From positions 2,749,001 to 2,813,000 of the forward strand of contig JARFIW010000942.1 of the NCBI GenBank assembly GCA_036346225.1: DNA of 64,000 bases. Direction: 5' to 3'. This DNA comes from Platerodrilus igneus. Taxonomy: Eukaryota > Arthropoda > Insecta > Coleoptera > Lycidae. The notes beneath the pieces are model-generated. The model saw nothing but the letters and a program-made list of their open reading frames with translations, ran no database searches and had not been told where the DNA came from. This document shows positions 26,000 through 38,600 of this stretch, piece after piece; the first letter of the stretch is position 1, and every line of letters starts with the position of its first letter. Made by a program: the position numbers and the translations under genes.

Positions 26000-28925
26000 A
26001 TACAATTAAAAATCCCACCCCAAAATTGACTTCTGCAGATAAAATATAAATTTTCAAAGCCCAAAACATAGAGTTCATTTCTGGATAAATTTTAATTTAC
26101 GGTCACCTCTTTAACCTCTAAAATCAAAAGTCACCACCAAAAATGAGTTATGCAAGTAAGGTATCATTTCACAAAATCCAAATGCCTAGATTTTATTTCT
26201 GGAAGAACTTTTAATTTAGGATCATCCTTTCAACCCCTAAAATTAAAAAGCCATCCCCAAAATGACTTATGCATGTGAGGTATCATTTCTTAAAACCCAA
26301 ATGCCTAGATTTCATTTTTGGAAGAACTTTAATTTAGGATCATCCTTCAATTACTACAATTAACAAAACCCTATCCAAAATGATACATGCACGTGAAGTA
26401 CGGATTCTCAAAATCCAAAAGCTTAGCTATAATTTTGGGAAGAATTTTAATTTAAGATCATCCTTCAACTTCTAAAATTAAAAGCCATCCCCAAAATGAC
26501 TTATGCATGTGAGGTATCATTTCTTAAAACCCAAATGCCTAGATTTCATTTTGGAAGAACTTTTAATTTAGGATAATCCTTCAATTACTACAATTAACAA
26601 AACCCTATCCAAAAATGATACATGCACGTGAAGTACGGATTCTCAAAATCCAAAAGCTTAGATATAATTTTGGGAAGAATTTTAATTTAAGATCATCCTT
26701 CAACCTCTAAAATTAAAAAGCCATCCCCAAAATGACTTATGCATGTGAGGTATCATTTCTTAAAACCCAAATGCCTAGATTTCATTTTTGGAAGAACTTT
26801 TAATTTAGAATCATCCTGCAATTCTTACAATTAACAAAACCCTACACAAAAACGATACATGCACGTGAAGTACGGATTCTCAAAATCCAAAAGCTTAGAT
26901 ATAATTTTAGGGAGAATTTTTAATTTAAGATCATCCCTTCAACCCCTACAATTAAAAAGCCAGCCCCAAAAATGACATGCATGTAAGGTATCATTTCTCA
27001 AAATCCAAATGCCTAGATTTTATTTCTGGAAGAACTTTTAATTTAGGATCATCTCTTCAACCCCTAAAATTAAAAACCCATCCCCAAAAATGACTTATGC
27101 ATGTGAGGTATCATTTCTTAAAACCCAAATGCCTAGATTTAATTTTTTTAAGAACTTTTAATTTAGGATCATCTCTTCAACCCCTAGAATTAAAAACCCA
27201 TCCCCAAAAATGACTTATGCATGTGAGGTATCATTTCTTAAAACCCAAATGCCTATATTTCATTTTTGGAAGAACTTTTAATTTAGGATCATTCCTTCAA
27301 TTCCTACAATTAACAAAACCCTATCCAAAAATGATACATGCACGTGAAGTACGGATTCTCAAAATCCAAAAGCTTAGATATAATTTTGGGAAGAATTTTT
27401 AATTTAAGATCATCCCTTCAACCTCTAAAATTAAAAAGCCATCCCCAAAAATGACTTATGCATGTGAGGTATCATTTCTTAAAACCCAAATGCCTAGATT
27501 TCATTTTTGGAAGAACTTTTAATTTAGAATCATCCCTGCAATTCTTACAATTAACAAAACCCTACACAAAATGATACATGCACGTGAAGTACGGATTCTC
27601 AAAATCCAAAAGCTTAGATATAATTTTGGGAGAATTTTTAATTTAAGATCATCCTTCAAGCCCTACAATTAAAAAGCCAGCCCCAAAATGACATGCATGT
27701 AAGGTATCATTTCTCAAAATCCAAATACCTAGATTTTATTTCTGGAAGAACTTTTAATTTAGGATCATCCTTCAACCCCTAAAATTAAAAAGCCATCCCC
27801 AAAAATGACTTATGCATGTGAGGTATCATTTCTTAAAACCCAAATGCCTAGGTTTCATTTTTGGAAGAACTTTTAATTTAGGATCATTCCTTCAATTCCT
27901 ACAATTAACAAAACCCTATCCAAAAGTGATTCATGCACGTGAAGTACCGATTCTCAAAATCCAAAGGCTTAGATATAATTTTGGGAAGAATTTTAATTTG
28001 AGATCATCCTTCAACCCCTACAATTAAAAAGCCAACCCCAAAAATTACTTGTGCATATGAGATATCATTTTCAAAATCCAAATGCCTAGATTTTATTTCT
28101 GGAAGAACTTTTAATTTAGGATCATCCTTCAACCCCTAAAATTAAAAAGTCATCCCCAAAATGACTTATGCATGTGAGGTATCATCTTAAAACGCAAATG
28201 CCTAGATTTCATTTTTGGAAGAATTTTAATTTAGGATCATCGCTTCAATTGCTACAATTAACAAAACCTTATCCAAAATGATTCATGCACTTGAAGTACC
28301 GATTCTCAAAATCCAAAACTTAGATATAATTTTGAGAAGAATTTTTAATTTAAGATCATCCTTCAACCCCTACAATTAAAAAGCCACCCCAAAATGACTT
28401 ATGCATGTGAGGTATCATTTCTCAAAATTCAAATGCCTAGAATTCGTTTCTGGAAGAACTGTTAATTTAGTATCCTCCTTCAATTCCTACAATTAAAAAA
28501 ATCAAAATGATTTATGTACGTGAAGTACCAATTCTCAAAATCCAAAAGCTTAGATATCATTTCGGAAAGAATTTTAATTTAGAATCATCTCTTTAATTCC
28601 TAAAATTAAAAGCCCACCCCAAAAATAACTTATGCGCATGAGGTACCATTTCTCAGAATCCAAAGACCTAGATTTCATTTCTGAAAGAGTTTTTAATTTA
28701 GGATTACCCCTTCAACCCCTAAAATTAAGAAACGAATCTCCAAAACGATATGCACGTGAATTATCAATTCTCACATGTCCAACAGCCTAGATTTTATTTC
28801 TGGAAAGTTTTATAATTTAAGATTTTTCATTACACCTTTAAAATTGTAAAGCCCATCCTAAAAATAATTTAATGCGTGACGTACCAGCAATCAAAATTCA
28901 AACCTTGGGTTTTATTTCTAATAGA
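26000..28925. repeat. ~119-bp satellite array with higher-order structure
   Basis: About 24 head-to-tail monomers of ~119 bp, each with the frame AAATTAAAAAGCC...CCCCAAAA and AGAACTTTTAATTTAGGATCATC. Two main types alternate: one with GACTTATGCATGTGAGG and CCTAG, the other with GATACATGCACGTGAAG and GCTTAG. A variant pair near 26820-26990 recurs near 27540-27710, 720 bp or six monomers later, showing hexamer-scale duplication. Monomers at the right edge (28500-28925) are the most diverged, as expected at an array margin. Small open frames inside are by-products. Confidence 0.92.
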
Positions 28926-28939
28926 ATTAAGAGCCCCTT

Positions 28940-29560
28940 GAGCCCGTCAAATTTTATGGGGATCTTATTGGCAACAACCCCGTCCTTGCAAGATTTTAAA
29001 ATTTTGTAATTGCAAATCGTTTGTTTAGGATTGTTTTGCCATTTTGGAAGTTTGTTTAGGCCTACAGATGCGCGGACTTTTAAAAATCAAATTCGCGCCA
29101 ACCGCATCCATGCAATATTTTAAGATTTTGTCATTGCAATAGTGAAACAATCCCAAACAAACAATTTGCCTAGACAAAATTTTAAAATCTTGCAATGACG
29201 GTGTTGGTGCAAATATGGCCCCATGTAATTAGATTTTTAAAAATCCGAGCATTTGTAGACCTAAACAAACCTACAAAATAGTAAAACAATCACTTTGCCA
29301 TGACAAAATTTTAAATTTTGCTAGGACGGGCTTGGTGTAGATTTCGCCCCACCCAATTTGATTTTTAAAAATCCGTGCAGCTGTAGGTCTAAACAAACCT
29401 CCAAAATGGCAAAACAATCCTAAACAAACGCCAAACGAACAATTCGCCATGACAAAATTTTAAAATCTTGCAAGAATGGAGTTGGTGCAAATTTGGCCCA
29501 GTGCAGTTTGATTTCTAAAACTCCGCCCATCCGTAAGCCTAAACAAACCACCCAAGGGAA
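28940..29560. repeat. ~150-bp tandem repeats, left outer arm
   Basis: Around four diverged copies of a unit containing GACAAAATTTTAAAATCTTG, GATTTTTAAAAATCCG and GGCAAAACAATCC. The same unit recurs inverted at 34900-35270. Confidence 0.8.
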
Positions 29561-29716
29561 GTGGGTCAAGTTGGCCCCACTTTCAGTTATTATTTTATCT
29601 TTCTCACCAATTGTGCTCGTTTTGTGCTCAATTGTGCCGGTGTTTGTTTCAATTGTGCTTATTTGTTTATAACGAAAACCTTCAAAACAAATCCGCGGGG
29701 TCGAGGTAGCTGTACA

Positions 29717-29870
29717 TTTGATTTTCAATGCTCCTCCCGAAGATACTACATTAGCTGTTTTACACACGGGACTTACATTTTACCTCTCATCCGAACAAGG
29801 GCATATTTTTATGAAATATGCTCGCTTAACATTTTTTAAGCGGTCCGTGTTGGAACTCAACCCCTGGACC
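29717..29870 (+). repeat. Block that recurs in direct orientation at 32308
   Basis: Contains TTACCTCTCATCCGAACAAG and CTCGCTTAACATTTTTTAAG. Although its neighbours are inverted on the other arm, this block is in the same orientation in both arms; the second copy (32308-32540) carries about 95 extra bases including a T14 run. Confidence 0.7.
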
Positions 29871-30129
29871 TTGGGGATTAGACTCATAGGTGAGCCAAGG
29901 TCGGCATACATTTTACTTAAACATTCATTGTAGAAAGAGGTTTATGTTCATTTTGCTAAGCACAAATGTTTTGATTATTTAGAAATCTCGTCTGCTTTAT
30001 TACTATAGATACTAGTTGAAATTGAAAATCGGAATTTATTATTTACTTTAATTTTTCAGAGGCGTAACATGATTCGTATCAAACTTCTGTTGTAAAAGAT
30101 GTTTATTAACGGAATGGGACGATTTGACA

Positions 30130-30490
30130 CCGTCGTTTCGGCACGGCAGATTCGGCGCAGAGACGTGTCGGCTCAAGGAAATTTCGGCGCAAGGACGTTT
30201 CGGCGCAGAAATATTTAATGCGCAAAATTGCTTGCTATTTGTCCATATTGCAATATTGTGCATATCTGCAGTGTTGTGGCGAAAATAGTCTTGAGGTTTC
30301 AAATTAGGTTAGTAGTAGAAAAGTTTTACTACTAATAGAAAATTATGGATTGAGCACATGTGCGAAAATAGTGTTGATGTATCAACGTCTCTGCGCCGAA
30401 ACGTACCTACGCCGAACCATCCCTGCGTAGAGACGTTCCTGCGCCGAAACATTCTTGTGCCAAAACGTCCCTGTACCGAATCGGCCTCGC
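30130..30490. repeat. Short GGCGCA-type repeats, left arm
   Basis: Irregular tandem copies of ~16-20 bp around TTTCGGCGCAGAGACG, in one orientation to ~30215 and the opposite orientation from ~30385. They are GC-rich islands in very AT-rich DNA and have mirror copies at 32585-32665 and 33040-33120. Confidence 0.75.
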
Positions 30491-32307
30491 CGATGCGTCG
30501 TGGACATGGTATATTTAAGTATTACGTTCCTTTGGATCTGTAGTATATATACCGGGTAATCGATTTTAATGTTAGGTTTGTTAATGGTTTGCCCTTGGTG
30601 GCTAGAGTTTTTATCTATATTTAGTTAGCGTAGCGCTCCAGGGGTTAATTACTTGTCAAATGTGGTGTACAAGAGCCGTCATATGTTGGTCAAATGCCGT
30701 CAAATGTTGTTAAATGTCTCGAAATTTTCAAATGTCGCTCAAATGTTTCAAATGTCAAATAAGTGTACACAATTTTTGTAAGTGATCAACCCTTCGGTAG
30801 CGCTTCAAGTCGTTTGTATGAAACATTTTAATGTCATCATCCGTCTAATATTATGCGCAATATTATTCTAAAGACCACATTGAGAGTATAGGTAAAATAT
30901 TCGGCACCGTGACTCCAGCCGGCCCACCCCAAAATTTAAAAAAAATATAATAATACAGGAACATTGCACCCCTGATGCATCCTTATGCACCAACATCACA
31001 TTTTATTGCACCTCTGCAATTAAATATTTATTGACAAATTTATAGTGTGCGGCAGGGTCACATGACCCTAACCGGCCGACACTTCAAAATAAAAATTGAG
31101 ACATACTACCGTTTCTATAAAGCAATGCACCTTTGTGCTCCAGCAAAATTAATCTTTTCACCTTTTCCTAAACCACCCTCACCTTCTCCGAAATTTTATT
31201 TTTTGAAAATTTTATTAAAACATTTACATACAGTATGCACTCATTAAACAACAACTAGCACTCACCTCACATTTATTGCACCCATATGGTTAAGGACTTA
31301 TTGACAAAATTAAACTGCACGGCCAAGGTAACGTGACCCTAGCCGGCCGACACTTCAAAATAAAAATTAAAACATACCACCGTTTTTAGAAAGCAATGTA
31401 CCCTTATGCCCCACCAAAATTAATCTCCTCAGCCTTTCTTAAACCACCCTCACCCCATCCCAAGAATTATTTGTTGAAACAGAAAGTTATTATTATCGCT
31501 TTGCTAAAAAACATAAGAATGAAAATTTATAATGACCTATTACCCTACAACATTAGCGGACTTTCTAAGAAAGGACTACACGTAATGCTGATAGGGAAGT
31601 TGGCCGTCAGAGAATAAATGCCTTTTTCAAAAATAGTAACATTTTGTCTGGCAGAAAATACTTCTACAAACATATTAGACAAAATGATTTGTTGATAATT
31701 TATAAACCGGTCACTGGTTATTCTCTATAAATTGTCAACAAATTATTTTTGTCTAATATGCTTGTAAACAAAATGTAGACAAAATGTTACAACATATAAG
31801 AAGTCTGAATATTTCCTAGAGACTTGAATGCGTAACATTTTTCAACGCTTTTGTACACGATCAAACAGAAGCAGCATCGCCATGGCATCCGTTCCTAGTG
31901 TCATATTAAATTTTAAATACTTCTTGTATTTAATACTTCACAATATAAATATTTTACCTATATTTTGAATGTGGTATTTAGAATAATATTACCTATAATA
32001 TTAGAGGGATGTAGACATTAAAATGTTTCATACAAATCACTTGAAGGGGTTGATCACTTACAAAAAGCATGTACACATATTTAACATCTGAAACATTGGA
32101 GCGGCATTTGAACATTTTCCAGATATTTAACAACATTTGACAGCTTTTGGCCAACATTTGACGGCTCTTGTACACCACATTTGACAAATAATCAACTCCT
32201 CGAGAGCTACGTTTTAACTAAATATAGTTTAAAAACTCAAGTCACCAGGGCGTACCATTAACAAACCTATAACTAAAATCAATTACTCAGTATTATATAC
32301 TTTACAT

Positions 32308-32540
32308 GTGATATTCCAATGCTCCACCCGAAGGTACTACATTGGCCAGGAAGCGAGTTTTTTTTTTTACCTGGAAAATTTGGAATTTTGCCGAACCCTT
32401 GCTGTTCCAAGCAAGGTAGGATTTTAGCGTGCGTGACAACACTCACACACGGGACCTCCATTTTACCTCTCATCCGAACGAGGGTGTATTTTTGAGAAAA
32501 ATGCTCGCCTAACATTTTTCGAGCGGACCATAATACTACA
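32308..32540 (+). repeat. Second direct copy of the 29717 block
   Basis: Shares CACACACGGGAC, TTACCTCTCATCCGAACGAG and GCTCGCCTAACATTTTTCGA with 29717-29870 in the same orientation, with a ~95-bp insertion. Confidence 0.7.
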
Positions 32541-32584
32541 GGTCTAAAGGAACGTAATACTTAAATAAACCAGTCTACAACGTT

Positions 32585-33120
32585 TTGGCGCTGCCGATTC
32601 GGCACAGGGACGTTTCGACGCAGAGACGGTTTAGCATAAGGACGTTTCGGCGCAGAGACGTTGATACCTCAACACTATTTTCGCCTCAACACTATCTTCG
32701 CACATTCGCCTTTCGATTATTATATTTTTTGTAGTAAAACATTTCTACTACTAACCTAAGTTAAAACCTTAACACTATTTCTGCCTCAACACATGTGCCC
32801 AGTCCATTATTTTCTAATAGTAGTAAAACTTTTCTACTACTAACCTAAGTTGATACCTCAACACTGTTTTGCCTCAACACCATTTTTGCACATGCACCGT
32901 ATCTATAATTACCTCTTAGTAGTAAAACAATTCTACTACTAACCCAAGTTGAAAACTCAACACTATTTTCACCACAACACTGTGGATATGCGCAATATTG
33001 CTATATGGACAAATAGCAAGCAATTTTGCGCGTCGAGTCATTTTCTGCCCCGAAACGTGCTTGTGTCAAAACGTCATTGCGCCAACACGTTGTGCGCCAA
33101 ATCGGCCGTGCCGAAATGAC
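32585..33120. repeat. GGCGCA-type and TAGTAGTAAAA repeats, right arm
   Basis: GGACGTTTCGGCGCAGAGACG-like copies at 32585-32665 are followed by about four ~80-110-bp units around TAGTAGTAAAACTTTTCTAC and CCTCAACACTATTTT up to ~32990, and then further GC-rich copies. Confidence 0.7.
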
Positions 33121-34209
33121 GGCATCGTATCGTCCCATTCCGTAAATAAACACTTACTACAACAGAAGTTTGATACAAATAATGTTACGCCTCTGAAAAA
33201 TTAAAGTAAATAATAAATTTTGATTTTCAATTTCAATTTACCTATAGTAATAAAGCGGATAAGATTTCTAAATAATCCAAACATATTTGTGTAGACCAAA
33301 ACGAACATAAATGTCTTTCCACAATGAACGTTTAAGTAAAATGTATGCGTTTCGTATACATCACTTCCAAAATGCGCGAAAATTTATATAAATTAAATTA
33401 CCAAAACCTAATTCATATAAAACTTTGCAAAATGGCTTAATTTTTTTATTTATATTGCAAATAAGTCCTTAACCAACAGGGTGCAAAAATGTGAGATAAG
33501 TGCTAGACGGTGCATAATGAGTGCATTCTGTATATAAATGTTTTAATAAAAATGTTCAAAATTGAATTTGGTAGTGGGTGAGGGTGGTTTAAGAAAGGAC
33601 GAGAAGATTAATTTTGGTGAAGCACAAGGGTGCATTGCTTTCTAAAATGGTAGTATATTTTAATTTTTATTTGAAGTGTCGGCCGGCTAGGGTCACGTGA
33701 GCTTGACCGCGCACTATAAATTTATGAATAAATCTTTAACTGAAGGGTGCAATAAAATGTAAGGTTGGTGCATAAGGAGTGCAATGTTTCTGTATTTTTT
33801 TAAGCTGTGAAGTGGGCCGATGGGTATCAAGGTGTCATGGAGCCACCTGGCTGTGGCATTGAGTGATTCGATAGTTTTTAGTCCAATAAATTTTGCCTTT
33901 TGTTTACGCATACTATAAAATTCGCAAAACCAATTGAATAATTAATAAGCTACGTATGTAATATAAGCAAACTTATAGAATATAAACCCAGAAAGTCAGT
34001 TTTCATCGATAAAACACAAGTAACATTAGTAACAAAACTTTATAAAAATAATTTTAAAAATAACAATGCGGTAACTACCGGATCCCACTATATTTGCGGA
34101 AACTGCAAGAGCTTTCAACTTTTAAGCAAATAAAGATAGATACATGCGGTTTTTACTGAGGTGCTTCACAATGACACAAAGTTTAATTAAACACATTCAG
34201 TTAGCCAAA

Positions 34210-34870
34210 AATAAAATGGTGGTTTATTTGAATTTTTCTTTAAACACCGGCGCAATTGTGCACAAAATAAGCACAATTTAATGGAATAAGATAAAATTGA
34301 CAAAGTGAAAAAAAGCAGGAGCTAGCGATAAACCTGCCCCCCTTGATTTGTTTTCATTTTTTCGCTATAAGCAAATGAGCACAATTCAAACAAACACCAT
34401 TAGATTTGAGCACAAAACGAGCACAATTTAATGAACTTAAAAAAAAAGAAAAACAAAAAACCACGAGGGCGAGCGGTCAACCTAGCATTTGTTTTTAATT
34501 TTTTCGCTATAAGTAAATGAGCACAATTGAAACAAACACCAGCACATTTGAGCACAAGTCAATGGACTTAACAACAATTGAAAATCAAAATAACACGGAG
34601 GGCTAGCGGTCAACCTGGCATTTGTTTTTAATTTTTTCGCTTATAAGCAAATGAACATAATTCAAACAAACACCGGCACAATTGAGAACAAAACGAACAC
34701 AATTCAATGAAATTTAAAAAATTGAAGAAGTCAAAAGAAACCGGGTTTGGGTCAACCTGACCCCCGGATTTGTTTACAATTTTTCGCCAAAAGCAAATGA
34801 ACACAATTGAAACAAACACCTGCACAATTGAGCACGAAACGAGCACAATTAGTGAGAAAGAAAAAAAACT
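34210..34870. repeat. ~120-bp tandem repeats with GAGCACAATT core
   Basis: Four to five units of AATTTTTCGC.ATAAGCAAATGAGCACAATTCAAACAAACACC... A single inverted counterpart lies at 29590-29690, so the array expanded on the right arm only. Confidence 0.8.
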
Positions 34871-34899
34871 TGAAAACTGAAGGGGGGGAGAACTTGACC

Positions 34900-35270
34900 T
34901 ACCTCTCCAAGATGGCGAAACAATCCTAAAGAAACGCTAAACAAACGATTTGCCATGACAACATTTTTAAATCTTGCAAGTACGGGGTTGTTGCCAATAA
35001 GATCCCCATGCAACTTGATTTTTAAAAATTCGCGCATCTATAGGCCTAAACAGTCCTTCAAAATGGCAAGCAAACCTAAACAAACAATTTGTAATGACAA
35101 AATTTTAAAATTTGGCAAGGACGGGGTTGGTGCGATTTGGTCCCGTCCAATTTGATTTTTAAAAATACGCGCAACTATAGGCCTAAACAAATGTCGAAAA
35201 TGGCAAAACAAACCTAAACAAACGCTAAACGATCAGCAGCGATCAAATTTTAAAATCTTGCTTGCGCAGG
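34900..35270. repeat. ~150-bp tandem repeats, right outer arm
   Basis: Inverted counterpart of 28940-29560, about three copies. Confidence 0.8.
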
Positions 35271-35279
35271 GCCAACTTC

Positions 35280-36500
35280 ACTGACGTCCTGGATCAACGA
35301 TTTCAAGATATACTTAATTTTAAAAATTGGGAATTCTTCACAGGCATCTTATAAATCTAAAGCTTTGTATTTATGGTAGCCATGGGCCTTCAGATAGTCT
35401 TTTGTATCTATATTCTATTAACATAAGCTACAAATTCAAACATGCACATTTAAAAAAGGAGAATATGCTAAACTGTATAAGTATTAAAATGTAAGCAATC
35501 ACATGCGTGAGAAACGAATGTCTTTGATTTCTGATGGCTTGCAGTTTCGTAGCCGTCGCCAACTCTCATTCTGGCGCCTAAGTAAGAAAATTAATCTGTA
35601 TAGAATACTGATTTAGCATTTTTTATTGTACGGTAATATAACGTATAGATACGTATGTACCTTTATACAGCGATACTCTTGAAATGCTTTTTTTTTACAT
35701 AGCATTCTAACAATCTGAGATTGGTTAACTATAAACATAAATTTTTTCACTGAATCATCTGGTGTAGGATGTAGTATACATTTTCAAATTTACTCTGTTA
35801 CATAAGTATATTGTAGTGCATGAGGGAGGCATTTATGTTCTTGCTTTTTAATTAATTGTATCTGAGCATGGTATTAGAGTATTTTATGGGATTATTTTGA
35901 TAAAATGATTAAAAACCTGGTTTCGTGAATAAGTTGTATAAGCTGTGTCGGAGTATTGATGTGTCGATGCGAACTCGATTTTAGTGACCTACCCGATATA
36001 GCAAAAAATCGATACCGGTATGCCGATACGTATCGATATATTGCGTATCGGTATTCGATACATAAATATCTGTATCACCCACCCTATAGTTGTAAAATCT
36101 CTTTTATCAAATATTTCAAAAAGTTAGTTACAATATTTTATTCAGGCATAACCTTAATTTCCGCAATAGCTTGAGCTTAAAATTTGGCGATGATAATCTC
36201 CGTCAAAATTTAATATATTTAAATGTGCACTCACTGCAACTTGTGTACCAAATTTCAAACTCCTAGCCCACAAGTTTGGTTAAAAAAGTGTTTAAAAACA
36301 GAAACCTTTTTCCAGAATTTCTTGAAAATGGCTTAATGAACTTGAAATGTAAATATATTAACAGAAGCAGCATTTCATTTTTAACAAATTATTCCTTTAC
36401 CATTTCTCTATAAAATAATTAAGGAGCCAATATTCACCAAAGTTTCATTTTACATGTGATACGCTATGTATACAAAACCAGTATAATTTTGCCTTTTCAC
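35280..36500. other. No gene; small palindrome-rich patch
   Basis: Mostly featureless AT-rich DNA. Near 35990-36065 a cluster of ATCGATACCGG, CGATACGTATCG and GTATCGGTATTCGATAC makes overlapping small palindromes. Confidence 0.5.
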
Positions 36501-36514
36501 ATTTAATTTCAATA

Positions 36515-36775
36515 TACAGGGTATTTCAAATTCTAGGGCAACCATGGGGATCTCCTATAATATAAGTGATAGCGGGTAGGTTTAAGTTTGGCACTTTTAC
36601 AGAATTTTGTGCTTAACAATATGCCATAAAGAAATTTCGCCTAACTGCATTTATTTCTGTGTTAGGGTAAAAAAAACAAAAAAGTTGATTTTCGTTTTTT
36701 ATTTGTAACTTTGTTACTTGAAAACATATTTGAAAACTGTAACGATATTCAGTAGTGTATTTTTACAGATCCAGG
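36515..36775. other. Possible end of a DNA transposon (ACAGGGT motif)
   Basis: ATATACAGGGTATTTCAAATTCTAGGGC resembles the ACAGGGTGTTYCAAA-type ends common on insect transposons. No matching second end was found, so this is only a candidate boundary. Confidence 0.3.
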
Positions 36776-36779
36776 TGCC

Positions 36780-37340
36780 ACATTTCCTCCAGCATCCACA
36801 TTTCCTCACACATCTGGACCAAATTTACATGTAAATTCCCATAAGGAGGAAATGTGGAGATAAATCTCCTCCTTGCTCAGACACCCCCCCAATCATTTTG
36901 ATTACGTCACACCCGCATTCTTTCCACCCGCGAGATAAATCTTTCTCCACATTTCCACCCACGAGATAAACCTTGTTTGGTATCAATTAATATTAGAATT
37001 TTCTCAGCTACCCAAATCTTTTTAAATTTTTTAGATTGCATCATCCCCCCAGGGAGCTACCCTCATTTTAAGATTTTTTGCTGGTAGCGATTTCTGACCG
37101 TCCTTATAAATTTTTTTAGTCATGCAATACATCAAATTCGTTTAGAATTTTATGCAGAATCCGAATCTGTAAATAGATTTAAAATCAAACCACCCCTTAC
37201 CATTTTACACATCCTCTAAATTATAAATTTCCTGCAGCTCATACCTAAAAGAAAATCTAAAAACCATTCTTAAAACTTATTATTACAGACAATTTTTACT
37301 AATACAGTTTAAATTTTGTAAACCACATTTCTAAATACAT
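36780..37340 (+). repeat. Maverick left-end repeat, copy 1
   Basis: Shares CATTTCC..CACATCTGGACC, GAGATAAACCT, TTTGGTATCAATTAATATTAGAATTTTCTCAGCTACCCAAAT and GAATCCGAATCTG with 50028-50600, and part of it with 39706-39960. In the other two places a polymerase C-terminus follows on the minus strand, so this is the left end (terminal repeat or subterminal region) of the Maverick family. Here a truncated N-terminal gene follows instead. Confidence 0.75.
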
Positions 37341-37370
37341 ATTCACAATTTTTTATTTTCAACCTAGAAC

Positions 37371-38176
37371 TCATATCGGTTTATACTTATTAATATTTAT
37401 TTCTAAATAGAGCACCTTTTCCAAAGACCAGCCGGACCCACATGTTTCAAATTCCTCTGATTTTGTTCTCATGGTTTCGCTTATGACCTGGTATATATTT
37501 TCCAGATTACTAGAAGACGTTATAACCATATTTTTAGTGTTAAGGGATTTCACATCGGTAGTCTCTTCCCCATTTTGGTGTTAACGCCGTAGAGTTTGCA
37601 ATAGACTTTCATTGCAGTATGTTGTATTCTTTTTTCAATAACTAATCGAATAAATCGCTCTTTCTGCTTCCGAAGAAACTAGGACACTCCATCGTCGACA
37701 CTGTCGTTCTTTATGCAATAGCTAGCCATACGCTTGTTAAACGCTGCGCTAACCATTTCTACGCCTTAGTCTCTAGTAGCGGTAACTGAAGCATTTTTAT
37801 GTCTGTTGCTTTTCAAGGGTGCGGCATAGGTAGTCTTTTCCATTTCGAAATCGCATACTTTACACATAATTCGTGGTTGTTTCGTACAAGACCCTTTAAC
37901 AGCTGGCGGAGCTGAACGTTTACGGCTTAATGACATACCGTGCTGTTTTTCCTTGTGTCGTTGTAAGTTGTCCATTCTCGTAAAAGCGATACCGCAAGAC
38001 CCACAGTTTAAGTACTTTGCTGCGGACGGATGTATAAGCTTAACCGTGGACGATGTTACAATACGACATTTGTTCTGGTGCCGTTTGAGAACATTTTTCC
38101 AGGTATAGGAAGCACCGCAAGAGTTGTATTTAAAAACGTTTGCAGGCACCATTTTAGTACAAAACAAAATCCGCAC
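37371..38176 (-). pseudogene. Zinc-finger / polymerase N-terminal region, truncated copy
   Basis: The minus-strand frame 37766-38176 has an atypical Cys-rich finger (near 38100), a classical C2H2 finger (CGSC...RHKEKQH near 37960) and a third Cys-rich motif (CKVC near 37860). A second frame, 37371-37553, contains the block KSLNTKN and LYLEININKYKP, which matches the region just before the polymerase in the 50-55 kb element (54000-54300). Between them the frame is interrupted by stops. The polymerase itself is absent: the frame ends near 37371 and an AATAAA (complement near 37350) follows. Both short introns predicted in the 54-kb copy are missing here, with coding sequence running straight across the positions. 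Confidence 0.75.
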
Positions 38177-38317
38177 TATAGGACTTTGATTAAACTTGTA
38201 AGCGAACTAACTTATAACAAAAGAGTTTACTCTTGCGTACCTGCTTTATGTACCCTATACAATGCAAACCGAAGGTTTCCGAAGACACCCGAACGAAGTT
38301 GAGGATTCAGCGGGGAA

Positions 38318-38600
38318 CTAAATGACGTCATTTTGTGCCAATCCTTGCTGCTCGTCCAGTACATTTAGCACCAATGTATGCACCCGGTTCGCTTCGTCCA
38401 TGCTGCGAATGCAGTTAGTAGAAACATTGAAACGTCTTCCATGTTATACAGATCGGCAATCACATCGCGTGCAGATTAAAAGTCCAAAAGGGTGGTAGCA
38501 CACGCACACAAATTGGCTGCAAGTCGTGCGGTAGAAGATGCAGTGCTACTATAAACAAAAACTTAATAAAACACTTTAAACCTTTACTAAGGGAACACCA
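38318..38600 (-). other. Coding-like remnant of unknown identity
   Basis: Two short minus-strand frames look protein-like and end in LAQNDVI plus a stop at about 38318. They overlap out of frame, as in a frameshifted gene tail. I do not recognise a family. The position upstream of the zinc-finger frame suggests another scrambled Maverick piece. Confidence 0.3.

Larger units (their letters stand above)
28940..35270. mobile_element. Large imperfect palindrome (foldback element 2)
   Basis: Arms meet near 31716, where TTTGTTGATAATTTATA (31688) faces TATAAATTGTCAACAAA (31727). Inverted pairs include 28950/34990 (CAACCCCGT... against its complement), 30060-30260/33000-33240, 30340-30540/32540-32690, 30540-30860/32000-32290 and 29930-30040/33240-33360. 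The two arms are not colinear: a block with CGGCCGACACTTC lies near the centre on the left (30930-31420) but outside on the right (33450-33800). Arms contain several tandem-repeat arrays. No transposase ORF is visible. It may be a Foldback-type element or a rearranged inverted duplication; the edges are uncertain because they fall in tandem repeats. Confidence 0.7.

Noticed and set aside
27217..28027. Two nearly identical 61-71 codon ORFs
   Set aside because: They repeat because they lie in the ~119-bp satellite; both are by-products of the array.
26000..28925. CRISPR-like regular repeats
   Set aside because: Head-to-tail satellite monomers without unique spacers, in a eukaryotic context.
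38030..38302. 90-codon plus-strand ORF
   Set aside because: Antisense to the zinc-finger remnant.
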